Below, in pieces: positions 1 to 6,893 of a stretch of 6,893 nucleotides of DNA. Source of the DNA: an uncultured Acidobacteriota bacterium. Its GTDB lineage: Bacteria; Acidobacteriota; Terriglobia; Terriglobales; Acidobacteriaceae. Under the pieces are notes generated by a model that was given only the letters and a program-made list of their open reading frames with translations, did not search any database and had not been told where the DNA came from. The DNA is taken from NCBI GenBank assembly GCA_903832475.1, contig CAILBQ010000187.1, forward strand, positions 1-6,893. Direction: 5' to 3'. The position numbers were made by a program, and so were the translations under genes. Positions within the stretch are counted from its first letter, which is position 1; every line of letters begins with the position of its first letter.

Positions 1-2813
1 AGAGAGGAAAAATTGTTCGGAGCTAGTCCGTTGTAGGAAGCAACGATTGAATGGGTTCCGGCAGCAAGCAGGTTGGTGTCGAAGATCGCGATGCCGGAGG
101 CATTCAACGTGCCGTGGCCGAGATTCTTCGTGCCATCGCGGAAGTTGACAGTGCCTGTCGGAACGTGGCCGGGGCAGGAAACGGTGGCGGTCAGATGCAG
201 AGTCTGACTGGACAGCAGGGACAAGCTGTTCGCCTTCAAAGCTGTCGTTGTCGCAAGGCTGGGCTCGTTGGCTGTCAGCGAGGCGGCAAAGGACGCGGCC
301 CCGTAATGCGCGTCTCCGGAGTAGGCGGCGACGACGGAGTGCCCGCCGGCGCGGAGCGCGGCTGTTTGGGAAGACGATAGGTTCAATGTGGCCGATCCCG
401 CAGTAAGTGTCATCGCGGAGACGTACTGCTGGTCGAGGTAGAAATCAACCTGACCGCCGGGTTCTGGCTGGCTGGAGGTGGGAGCACTGAGAACAATGCT
501 GATGCCGATCGCCTGTCCGAGGGTCGCATTGGCCGGAGTGACGGTCAGTTTGCCATTGGGTGTGATGGTCAAATCGCCGGCAACGGAGCTTTGATTGAGC
601 AGCACAGCGAGGGTGGTGTCCAAGGTATTGGCGACCGTGATATCCGGGTAGCCGTCGTGATTCAGATCTGTCACGATGATGGGACCGAGATTGGCGCCGG
701 CGACCAAGTGCTGCTCCTGGCCGAAGGTCCGGTTGCCGGTGTTGAGCAGCACAGCGATGCCGTTGCTATCGTTCAGAATGAGGTCGGTCTTGCCGTCCTT
801 GTTGACGTCGGCCGCCGACACGTTGGAGTAGGGATGGGAGATGGGATAATCGACCTCCGGGGAAATTCCGCCTTTCCCGTCTCCGTAATAGATCGCGATC
901 TGCCCATCCAGGAGCGTCAAGTCGGCGTTCCCATCTCCATCGATGTCGGCAATGACGGTGGGCTGAGCGTTGATGGAGGTGAAGTTGACTGAACTGATGG
1001 TAGTGGGGAGGGTCAGTTCGCTGGCGAACTTGAATGCGCCGGTCCCGGTGCCGAGCCAGACCTCCATATCGCCGCAGTAGAGGACCACGTCGGGAATGCC
1101 GTCATGATTGAGATCGCCGGCCGCGACGAGGTAGCAAAGGGAGAGGCGCAGCGTGGTGGTCACGCTGCTGTAACCTCCACCTTTCTGCGCGATGTAGGCG
1201 GTCATGGTACCGGGAGAGATGGTGTCGCCGCTGGTCACCTGAAGGAAGTCGGGAAGGCCATCGTTGTTCAGATCGAAGGTGGGGAAATAGGCGGGGATGG
1301 TGGAGAGTTCCTGAGGAGCGCCAAACGTACCGTTGCCGTTGCCGGCCAGCGCGTAATCAAACGGCCCGTTTTCGCCGGCGGGAAATGGTCCGTTGAGGAT
1401 GTCGACTTCACCGTTGCCGGTGAAGTTGCCCGCAGCCAGAATGGAACTGGGGTAGAAGCCGGTGGGATAGCTGGTGTTCTGATCGGTGAGCAGGCTGAAA
1501 GTGCCGTCGCCTTTGCCTAGCAGGATGCGCGGATCATAGGCGGCCACGCCGGCCGCGATGTCGGGGTGATTGTCGGCATTGAAGTCCGCGACAGCGATGG
1601 CTTTCAGAGGGTGTCCGACATCGTAAGACGCGGGCCCACCACTTGCTTCGGGAACGAGATCTTTCAGCAGAACGATTCCGCTGTACACTCCGAGGGCCAG
1701 ATCCTGACTGGCCGCTGAGGTGAACTTGCCGAGCGCGGAATCGAGGAACGTCGATGGCCCGCCGACAAATGTGGAAGGCGAGGAATACTTGCCTCCCGAC
1801 TGGCCAAAGAAGACTGTCGCGCCCTGATCGGAAAGAGCCACGAGGTCGGGAAGGCCGTCGTCATTCACATCGCTGACGGCGACCAGATCGGAGTTCTGCG
1901 GGACGGAAGATACCAGGGATGTGAGAGCGCCGAAGGTGCCGTCCGACTTTCCCGGCAACATGGATATCTGGAAGGATGTTTGGCTGGTCGCGTTGTCAAT
2001 ACTGTAGGTGGTCGCCACGATGTCCGGATGACCATCCTTGTCTACGTCGGCGAATACGACGTTCCGAGAGGTAGCGGGCAGTTTATAGTTGACGCCCGCG
2101 GCAAACTTGTCGTTCCCTTTGCCGAGGTAGACTGTGGCTCCGGCGCCCAGCAGGCCAAAGACGACCAGGTCGGACTGGCCGTCGCCGTTCAGGTCCGCAA
2201 CAAACACTTGGTAGGGATAGTCGAAGCTTTGCAGACTGTTCACCGAGGAAAAGTGGCCCTTTCCGTCGCCGTTCAGAATGTAAATGGAGCCGCCGGAAGC
2301 ATCCGGGACGACCAGGTCGAGGTTGCCGTCAGCATTGAGGTCGGCTATGCCGAGAGGCCCGCCGGTGAAGGGTATGCCTCCCGATGTATTGGTCGCAACG
2401 AAGGTGGAGAGGAGAGGAGCATGGAAAGTGCCATCGCCGTTGCCGAGCAGCACCGCGATGGTTGCCGTTGCTCCATTGCTGCCCATCACGATGTCAGGGA
2501 TGTGATCGTTGTTGACGTCAACGATGTTGACTGCGCAGGCACAGATGCCGAGCGGCATGGGGATGACGGCGCCATTGGAAAACGTTCCGTCGCCGTTGCC
2601 GAGAAGGATGTGGACGTTGGCGCCAGAAACATTCGCATAGCCGATGTCGGTATAGACGAGGTCCAGCTTGCCGTCACGATTCAAATCGGCTGCGGCCATG
2701 GTTTGAGGATCGAATGGCGTCGAGGTCAGCGGTGGATTTTGGAACAGTTGCGCATGGGCAAAAGCCGGCCACAGAACGAAGGGCAAGAGCACCTTCAGCC
2801 AAAACGAACGCAT
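1..2813 (-). CDS. Secreted FG-GAP/VCBS repeat protein with C-terminal Ig-like domains (3' end outside window)
   Basis: I read this frame codon by codon: 937 codons from ATG at 2813 to the left edge without a stop. The N-terminus is a signal peptide (MRSFWLK, then a hydrophobic core) with a signal peptidase I site AHA|Q after residue 21. Residues about 30-742 carry fourteen FG-GAP-like repeats, most with a calcium loop of the DxNxDGxxD type, for example DLNRDGKLD at 43 and DLNHDGYPD at 716, and with LLGNGDGTF-type strands. Residues about 743-937 look like two Big_3-type Ig domains (GGQVDFYLD near 787, TGTVNFRDG near 895); the second is cut by the window. FG-GAP repeats fold as integrin-like beta-propellers, so a secreted or surface-bound binding protein is inferred; ligand and anchoring are unknown. 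The ATG is supported by a GAGG site 8 nt upstream. No frameshift was seen. Confidence 0.93.
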   Translation of the reverse strand, partial: MRSFWLKVLLPFVLWPAFAHAQLFQNPPLTSTPFDPQTMAAADLNRDGKLDLVYTDIGYANVSGANVHILLGNGDGTFSNGAVIPMPLGICACAVNIVDVNNDHIPDIVMGSNGATATIAVLLGNGDGTFHAPLLSTFVATNTSGGIPFTGGPLGIADLNADGNLDLVVPDASGGSIYILNGDGKGHFSSVNSLQSFDYPYQVFVADLNGDGQSDLVVFGLLGAGATVYLGKGNDKFAAGVNYKLPATSRNVVFADVDKDGHPDIVATTYSIDNATSQTSFQISMLPGKSDGTFGALTSLVSSVPQNSDLVAVSDVNDDGLPDLVALSDQGATVFFGQSGGKYSSPSTFVGGPSTFLDSALGKFTSAASQDLALGVYSGIVLLKDLVPEASGGPASYDVGHPLKAIAVADFNADNHPDIAAGVAAYDPRILLGKGDGTFSLLTDQNTSYPTGFYPSSILAAGNFTGNGEVDILNGPFPAGENGPFDYALAGNGNGTFGAPQELSTIPAYFPTFDLNNDGLPDFLQVTSGDTISPGTMTAYIAQKGGGYSSVTTTLRLSLCYLVAAGDLNHDGIPDVVLYCGDMEVWLGTGTGAFKFASELTLPTTISSVNFTSINAQPTVIADIDGDGNADLTLLDGQIAIYYGDGKGGISPEVDYPISHPYSNVSAADVNKDGKTDLILNDSNGIAVLLNTGNRTFGQEQHLVAGANLGPIIVTDLNHDGYPDITVANTLDTTLAVLLNQSSVAGDLTITPNGKLTVTPANATLGQAIGISIVLSAPTSSQPEPGGQVDFYLDQQYVSAMTLTAGSATLNLSSSQTAALRAGGHSVVAAYSGDAHYGAASFAASLTANEPSLATTTALKANSLSLLSSQTLHLTATVSCPGHVPTGTVNFRDGTKNLGHGTLNASGIAIFDTNLLAAGTHSIVASYNGLAPNNFSS
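588..2726 (-). repeat. Fourteen FG-GAP protein repeats, consistent with two seven-bladed propellers
   Basis: The calcium-loop positions in the minus-strand protein start at residues 43, 99, 158, 207, 256, 315, (363), 410, (463), 514, 567, 623, 669 and 716, a spacing of 46-59 residues. Numbers in brackets are degenerate loops: KFTSAASQD at 363 and NFTGNGEVD at 463 have lost the first Asp ligand. DVNNDHIPD at 99 and DFNADNHPD at 410 lack the usual Gly. Fourteen repeats equal two complete seven-bladed propellers, the number used by integrin-like FG-GAP folds. The division into two propellers is inference. Confidence 0.75.
595..757 (-). repeat. 16-bp direct repeat in adjacent FG-GAP units
   Basis: TTGAGCAGCACAGCGA (plus-strand reading) occurs at 595-610 and again at 742-757. 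The two copies are 147 bp apart, exactly 49 codons and in the same frame. Each encodes the AVLLN strand of a propeller blade. This points to a relatively recent duplication or homogenisation of the last blades; strong codon constraint on a conserved motif is the alternative. Confidence 0.6.
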
Positions 2814-2821
2814 AGGTCGAA

Positions 2822-2825
2822 CCTC
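2822..2825 (-). promoter_or_regulatory. Ribosome-binding site of the FG-GAP gene
   Basis: The minus strand reads GAGG followed by 8 nt and then ATG at 2813. Spacing and match to the anti-Shine-Dalgarno core are good. Together with the signal peptide that follows immediately, this fixes the start codon. Confidence 0.75.
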
Positions 2826-2853
2826 AAAAAAGTAAAGCTGGATAAGCCGAGTA

Positions 2854-2884
2854 AGAATAGCATCCCAGTTGCTACAATCGATTG
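2854..2884 (-). promoter_or_regulatory. Candidate extended -10 promoter for the FG-GAP gene
   Basis: On the minus strand, TGCTATTCT (2862-2854) resembles an extended -10 element and lies about 40 nt upstream of the ATG. The -35 position at 17-bp spacing (2882-2877) is a poor match and falls inside the palindrome CAATCGATTG. An activator-dependent promoter would explain a weak -35, but this is only a pattern match. Confidence 0.25.
2875..2884. promoter_or_regulatory. 10-bp perfect palindrome, possible operator
   Basis: CAATCGATTG is a perfect inverted repeat between the two divergent genes. It covers the -35 position of the minus-strand promoter candidate and overlaps a plus-strand TTGACT hexamer at 2882-2887. 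A dimeric regulator bound here could affect both directions. A 10-bp palindrome can also arise by chance, and no regulator gene is present in the window. Confidence 0.3.
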
Positions 2885-2999
2885 ACTCTCCGTAACTCCC
2901 TCGAAATTTCCTGTAGTTTTTGGAAGAAGAAGCTATGTGTCCGCCATGAAGAACATGACCTTTTTTTCGTCCAAACGGGTAACTCCCGCAACGGCCAGA

Positions 3000-3029
3000 T
3001 TGATTAACAGCAATTTCATTTCCTGAATT
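3000..3029 (+). promoter_or_regulatory. Weak candidate promoter for the lipoprotein gene
   Basis: TTGATT (3000-3005) and TGAATT (3024-3029), separated by 18 bp, loosely resemble sigma-70-type -35 and -10 elements. They would give a leader of roughly 85 nt before the GTG at 3120. An alternative -35, TTGACT at 2882-2887, has no good -10 partner. Support is slight. Confidence 0.15.
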
Positions 3030-3105
3030 CAACTGCTTGTCAGTCGGAACGAGGTTTCATACGGAAGCCTCGAACAAAGACCGGATGGAACGGCGGCAGG
3101 ACAGC

Positions 3106-3110
3106 GAGGA
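3106..3110 (+). promoter_or_regulatory. Ribosome-binding site that decides the GTG start
   Basis: GAGGA lies 9 nt upstream of GTG at 3120. The next in-frame ATG (3189) would remove the charged n-region and most of the signal sequence, so the GTG is the better start. Confidence 0.75.
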
Positions 3111-3119
3111 ACATCGACA

Positions 3120-6100
3120 GTGCGAAACGTAAGCGAGATTACAGCGTGGACCTGGCTGGGACGAAAGACAGCGGTACTGTTGTCGGCGATGGCGCTGCTG
3201 ACGGCTTCCGGTTGCGGCGGGGGCGGGGGCGGGTCGACGCCTCCGCCACCGCAGCCGGATTTCTCGCTGCAGCTTTCCAGTGCGACGGCCTCGGTCAATG
3301 CCGGCAGCACCACGCAGGTCAGCGTTTCGGTTGTTCCCAGCAACGGGTTCACCGGGTCGGTAGCAATCACCGCTACCGGTCTGCCGAGCGGGGTGACGGC
3401 CAGCGGGCTGAGCGTCGCGGCAGGCGCTTCCGGTGTGATTACGGTGGCGGCGATGACCGGAGTTTCAAATTCGACATCGACGGTGACCATCACCGGCACG
3501 CAGGGAACCCTGACGCATAGCGCCGCGCTGCAACTTACGGTTGTTCTGCCGCCGGGCACAGTCACGGTGTCCCCGTCCACGCTGAATTTCGGCAATGAGC
3601 CCGTTTCTGATACTGCGATCAGCCAGATGGTGACGGTGCAGAACACTTCCGTCTTCACGGTGAATGTGAGCACAACAGCCATCAGCGGCACCAATGCGGG
3701 AGACTTTTCGGCGCAGTCCGGCCAAAGCAGCTGCGGCAACCTGGGTGGCGGGGCATCCTGCAAGATTGCCGTGAGTTTCACGCCGCAGGCACTGGGGCCG
3801 CGGACCGCGACGCTTTCGATCACCGACTCCGCCAGCGGCTCGCCTCAGACGGTTAGCCTGAGCGGAACCGGCACGCCAACCAACAAGCCGCCGACGCGCT
3901 CGCGCTCGAACTATGTGCGCACCGACGCGGTGACCGAATACTTTGGGTATTCGAGCGTGAACTTTGAGGTATTCGATCCGGTCATGAAACGGTTCTTCGT
4001 GGCCGACCCGGCGGGCAACGAAGTCGACGTGCTGGATGCGCAGACTCAGACTCTGCTGGCGCGCCTCGTGATTCCCGGCGCAACCTCTATCGATGAAACA
4101 CCGGACCACAGCACCCTCTGGGTGGCCACGGAACAAAGCGATCTGTACACCATTGACCCGGTGGGGATGACGGTGACCAGCCGCGTGCCTAGCGGCCAGA
4201 TTGGCCCTTACGGATATCCGGCGGCCGGGGTGCGGGTGCTGGCAAATGGGAACCTGGTTTTGCTGGGCGGACCGGTGACCATCGATGGAACGCTGGGCTT
4301 CGCCGTTTGGAACCCTTCGGACAACTCCATCACCATGTACGGTGGCGTACCGGCGGGAAGCGGCGGCACGGCTCTGCCCAACTGCGTAGCCATCGGCGCC
4401 TTTACCCTCACGGGCGACCGGACAAAGATCGTTGAAGGCAGCATCCTGAGCGATGGAACGCTTTGTGTCCTGGACCCGAGTACGGGATCCTTCCTCACTG
4501 TTTCCAGCGGGCGGGAATTTCTGTTTTCGGTGGGGGTGACACCGGACGGGAAGTCGATCCTGGTGCCTCTTTATCCCAGTACGGTCGCGGTTTTTGATGT
4601 AGCGACGCTGAACCAGACAACCAGCTTTACGGTGGTAGGGGACACGAGCTCCGCGGCGTCGCTGCTGGTCAGCCCGGACTCGAAGACGCTATGGATGGCG
4701 GCGGGCGGGGATACGGTCGCCTATGATCTAGCCACGGGATCCCTCAAGGGCTGGGTGCCCGGACCGTATTTACCGCCCATCTCCAGTGGAGGAGCGGGAG
4801 GGCCGATCAATTCACCTTCCCTGCAAACCTTCGACAACACCGGGCTGATTTCCGGACCGATGGAAGAGGGCGTTGGCTTTCTGGACACTACAGCGATGGT
4901 GGCAGGGCAGCCGCCATTTACATTTGCCAACGCTTACCTCACGCCGGCAACGGGGCCGTTGGCTGGAGGCACCCAGACCACCTGGGTGGGCACCACCGCC
5001 GCCAATCTTTCCGCTGTGTATATCGGATCGACGCCGGCTACGTCGTTCAGCCAGGCACAGGATGGAATGTTTACGGCCACTTCTCCAGCGGCCGCAGCCG
5101 AGGGGCCGGCAACGATCTATGCGCTGACGTCCGATGGCGACGAGCAGTTTGTGCCGGATGGCTTCAGTTACGGTCCGACAATTCTGGAAGTCACGCCCAA
5201 CGTTTCAGTGGCCGCGGGCGGGGGAACAGGGATTGTCTACGGTTATGGGTTCGGGTCAGCCGCGTCGTCGACCATCCCTACCGACTTGACCGTCACCGTA
5301 GGCGGCAAGTCTGTTGCCGTGAACGGTTACAGCGACAACGCGTATGGGGTGGGAAGCCCGCCGTTCCTGCTGGAGGCGTTTTCGTTTCAATTTCCCGCGG
5401 GCACGGCCGGAACGAATGCGGACATTGTGGTCACTACGCCTGCCGGCACAAGCACAGCGTCCGGAGCGGTGAGTTATGTGCCGCAGCCGGTGCAGTACCC
5501 GTTGCCGTCGGCTTCACTGGCACAGGGAATCTATGACTCAAAACGGGATGTGTATTACTTCACCGATGCCGCGAAGATCCAGGTGTTTTCGCGCACGAAG
5601 GGCAAATGGCTGAGTCCGATTGCGATGCCCGTTGCGCCCACAGGCCTGACACATCGGTTATGGGGCTTGGCCATCTCAGCCGACGGCAGCAAGCTGGCGG
5701 TCGCGGATGCGGGGGCGCAGGTACTCTACCTTCTGGACCCGGACGCTCCTGCTTCGGTAAAGCAGTTTCTCGTGGTTCCGTATGCCTCGGGCAGCCCGTA
5801 CTCGGGCGACGTGATTTCGTCGCCGATTGGACTGGCAGTGACCAATGCCGGAGTCATTTATTACTGCACCTCGGTGTATGGGGGAAGTGGTTTTTCGGGA
5901 CTCTTCAAACTGGACACATCCTCCGGAACAACTTTGGATTACGGCCTCGATGCCGACGACGACAGCGAGACCCGTGTGGCGCTGACCGCGGACGAATCGC
6001 TGTTGTATTTCAACGACACAGGGGATGCAGGATATCCGGTTGTCATCGATACGGCGACAGATGATTTGATCTTCAACGGACAGTATCCCGGTGGAGACGA

Positions 6101-6752
6101 TGACCTGGCCCTGGCAGCCAATCAGCAGGAGATTTCCTTCCCCGGCATCGTTTACGACAGCAACTACAACCCGCTCGATTACTGGACTCTGAACGACCGC
6201 GAGATCCAAAACACACAATGGGTGTACGGGATGAAAGCCAGCCCGGACGGCAATCTGATCCTGCAGCCCAGCGTAACGGGACTGGACGTTTTTGATGCGC
6301 ACGCGGGAAAGTTGTGGACGCGGATCGCCTTCCCTTTCTCTCTGGATGAAAACTACGATGCGCTGGTCAGCGATGGTGTCGATAATGTGCTGGTTGCGAT
6401 CACGGGAACGGCCGGGGACGGCGTCGCCGTGGTGGACCTGAGCGGACTGGCGGAACCGGCTCCGTGGCCGTTTGTGAAAGGACGGCGCGGGGAAAACCGA
6501 TTCGGTGGCCTTCATCTACAGAAGCGAAGTGCCGGAACAGTCAACAGGCCGACGGCGGCTGAAGGCGCGGTACCCGTTCCATCGCTGGCGCAGGTGCGGC
6601 GCGTGCCGCACAAGGTTCGCGGCGTCATCCTTGCGCCTCACAAGGCTGCAGTTCCTGCTTTTGCGCACAGCGAGGAAGCCATGCGCAAGGGCGTGAAGTT
6701 TGTCGAAGTTCAACCGGATCCGGGGCAGCGACTCATCCCTGCTGCAAAGTAA
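3120..6752 (+). CDS. Probable lipoprotein with Ig-like, choice-of-anchor D, two beta-propeller and TIG-like domains
   Basis: A complete frame of 1210 codons, GTG to TAA. Residues 1-32 form a lipoprotein signal: basic n-region (GRK at 14-16), hydrophobic core and lipobox ASGC with Cys32. The -3 residue is Ala rather than the usual Leu. A Gly run and PPPP linker follow. Residues about 47-142 are an Ig-like beta-sandwich (SNGFTGSVAITATGLPSGV). Residues about 146-252 match the choice-of-anchor D/ASH type (LNFGNEPV, ISGTNAGDFS, SCKIAVSFTP, LSGTGT). Residues about 265-595 have YVTN-like blades (VTPDGKSILVP, VSPDSKTLWMA). Residues about 600-790 look like two TIG domains (LTPATGPLAGGTQ, VTPNVSVAAGGGT). 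Residues about 800-1110 form a second propeller (ISADGSKLAVAD, LTADESLLYFND, ASPDGNLILQP). No catalytic motif was recognised. A membrane-anchored extracytoplasmic binding or scaffold role is inferred. Residues 1118-1210 are an odd basic tail. Confidence 0.93.
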   Translation: MRNVSEITAWTWLGRKTAVLLSAMALLTASGCGGGGGGSTPPPPQPDFSLQLSSATASVNAGSTTQVSVSVVPSNGFTGSVAITATGLPSGVTASGLSVAAGASGVITVAAMTGVSNSTSTVTITGTQGTLTHSAALQLTVVLPPGTVTVSPSTLNFGNEPVSDTAISQMVTVQNTSVFTVNVSTTAISGTNAGDFSAQSGQSSCGNLGGGASCKIAVSFTPQALGPRTATLSITDSASGSPQTVSLSGTGTPTNKPPTRSRSNYVRTDAVTEYFGYSSVNFEVFDPVMKRFFVADPAGNEVDVLDAQTQTLLARLVIPGATSIDETPDHSTLWVATEQSDLYTIDPVGMTVTSRVPSGQIGPYGYPAAGVRVLANGNLVLLGGPVTIDGTLGFAVWNPSDNSITMYGGVPAGSGGTALPNCVAIGAFTLTGDRTKIVEGSILSDGTLCVLDPSTGSFLTVSSGREFLFSVGVTPDGKSILVPLYPSTVAVFDVATLNQTTSFTVVGDTSSAASLLVSPDSKTLWMAAGGDTVAYDLATGSLKGWVPGPYLPPISSGGAGGPINSPSLQTFDNTGLISGPMEEGVGFLDTTAMVAGQPPFTFANAYLTPATGPLAGGTQTTWVGTTAANLSAVYIGSTPATSFSQAQDGMFTATSPAAAAEGPATIYALTSDGDEQFVPDGFSYGPTILEVTPNVSVAAGGGTGIVYGYGFGSAASSTIPTDLTVTVGGKSVAVNGYSDNAYGVGSPPFLLEAFSFQFPAGTAGTNADIVVTTPAGTSTASGAVSYVPQPVQYPLPSASLAQGIYDSKRDVYYFTDAAKIQVFSRTKGKWLSPIAMPVAPTGLTHRLWGLAISADGSKLAVADAGAQVLYLLDPDAPASVKQFLVVPYASGSPYSGDVISSPIGLAVTNAGVIYYCTSVYGGSGFSGLFKLDTSSGTTLDYGLDADDDSETRVALTADESLLYFNDTGDAGYPVVIDTATDDLIFNGQYPGGDDDLALAANQQEISFPGIVYDSNYNPLDYWTLNDREIQNTQWVYGMKASPDGNLILQPSVTGLDVFDAHAGKLWTRIAFPFSLDENYDALVSDGVDNVLVAITGTAGDGVAVVDLSGLAEPAPWPFVKGRRGENRFGGLHLQKRSAGTVNRPTAAEGAVPVPSLAQVRRVPHKVRGVILAPHKAAVPAFAHSEEAMRKGVKFVEVQPDPGQRLIPAAK

Positions 6753-6762
6753 GGCGACGGAT

Positions 6763-6780
6763 ATCGCACGGATCGCACAG
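6763..6780 (+). repeat. 9-bp tandem repeat after the lipoprotein gene
   Basis: ATCGCACGG is followed directly by ATCGCACAG (8 of 9 identical), starting 10 nt after the stop codon. A more degenerate ATTCGCGCG copy follows at 6782-6790. Short units of this kind are typical of intergenic repeats. Confidence 0.5.
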
Positions 6781-6807
6781 GATTCGCGCGCCGATGAAAG
6801 AAGATTC

Positions 6808-6883
6808 CCCCGCGACCTGCGGGGTCGAAGCTGCGCTCGGCGAGCGCGTGGCCCGGGGGCGAGCCGACGTCCCCGCGGACGTC
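6808..6883. repeat. Cluster of three perfect GC-rich stem-loops (possible dispersed intergenic repeat)
   Basis: Three short perfect hairpins lie in 76 bp. CCCCGC/GCGGGG has 6 bp and a 5-nt loop (6808-6824). GCGCTC/GAGCGC has 6 bp and a 3-nt loop (6833-6847). GACGTCC/GGACGTC has 7 bp and a 4-nt loop (6866-6883). None is followed by a T-run, so they are not classical rho-independent terminators. They could still slow 3' decay of the lipoprotein mRNA or form a REP/BIME-like element. The window ends at 6893, so the right boundary is unknown. Confidence 0.5.
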
Positions 6884-6893
6884 CATTCGCGAG

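Larger units (their letters stand above)
2814..3119. other. Divergent intergenic region between the two secreted-protein genes
   Basis: This 306-bp gap has no convincing gene. It is visibly richer in A and T than either flanking gene, especially 2880-3030, as expected for a promoter region. It holds ribosome-binding sites at both ends, the palindrome at 2875-2884, a 7-T run at 2961-2967, a 4-bp stem (CGGG/CCCG, 2976-2988) and an 8-bp direct repeat ATTTCCTG at 2906-2913 and 3018-3025. The last two could be chance. Confidence 0.7.

Noticed and set aside
1980..2885. Plus-strand open frame of 301 codons, with similar ones at 51-380, 591-992 and 1104-1520
   Set aside because: All lie in exact codon register opposite the minus-strand FG-GAP gene. 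The sense frame gives a signal peptide and fourteen repeat motifs, while the antisense translations have no recognisable domain and the 1980-2885 frame runs through the start site into the intergenic region.
2961..2988. T-run with nearby CGGG/CCCG stem as a terminator
   Set aside because: The T-run precedes the stem on the plus strand. On the minus strand the stem has only 4 bp and is not directly followed by T residues. No gene converges on it.
2946..3026. Possible 26-residue small ORF in the intergenic region (ATG at 2946)
   Set aside because: No ribosome-binding site at a workable distance, no membrane or toxin-like pattern, and a length expected by chance.
3029..3823. Minus-strand open frame of 264 codons opposite the lipoprotein start
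   Set aside because: Its translation is a low-complexity Val/Thr/Pro-rich shadow of the Ig-like and anchor-D region. The plus frame has the ribosome-binding site, lipobox and domains.
5676..6515. Minus-strand open frame of 279 codons opposite the second propeller
   Set aside because: It is an antisense shadow with no domain pattern. The plus-strand frame shows repeated SPDG/SADG blade motifs through the same bases.
6794..6893. Open frame from ATG 6794 to the right edge (begins MKEDSPATCG)
   Set aside because: Only 33 codons are visible, the AGGA upstream is 11 nt away, and the bases are dominated by perfect inverted repeats, which fits a non-coding element better. It cannot be excluded without downstream sequence.

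Overview
The window is GC-rich and holds two large genes for exported proteins. They are transcribed divergently from a 306-bp intergenic region. A short, hairpin-rich non-coding stretch lies at the right end. I recognise no defence, mobile, CRISPR, RNA or metabolic gene. The domain combination fits the accessory secretome of an Acidobacteriota member: FG-GAP/VCBS propellers followed by Big_3-type Ig domains, and a Gly/Pro-linker lipoprotein with a choice-of-anchor D module, TIG domains and YVTN-like blades. That lineage assignment is inference from architecture; there is no marker gene in the window.

Left region (1-2813, minus strand): one uninterrupted reading frame of 937 codons begins at 2813 and runs off the left edge. 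It encodes a signal peptide, fourteen FG-GAP-like repeats (enough for two seven-bladed beta-propellers) and at least two bacterial Ig-like domains. The plus-strand reading frames that cover this region are antisense shadows of this gene.

Intergenic region (2814-3119): both genes have a convincing ribosome-binding site here. The region also holds a 10-bp perfect palindrome that overlaps the weak promoter candidates facing each way.

Right region (3120-6752, plus strand): a complete 1210-codon gene with a GTG start encodes a probable lipoprotein. Its order is lipobox Cys32, Gly/Pro linker, Ig-like domain, choice-of-anchor D/ASH-like domain, first beta-propeller, two TIG-like domains, second beta-propeller and an unusual basic tail.

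Right end (6753-6893): a 9-bp tandem repeat and three short perfect GC-rich stem-loops, probably a dispersed intergenic element.

Both products are predicted to act outside the cytoplasm as multi-propeller binding or scaffold proteins. The shared promoter region suggests possible co-regulation, but nothing in the sequence identifies a ligand, an enzyme activity or a defined pathway.
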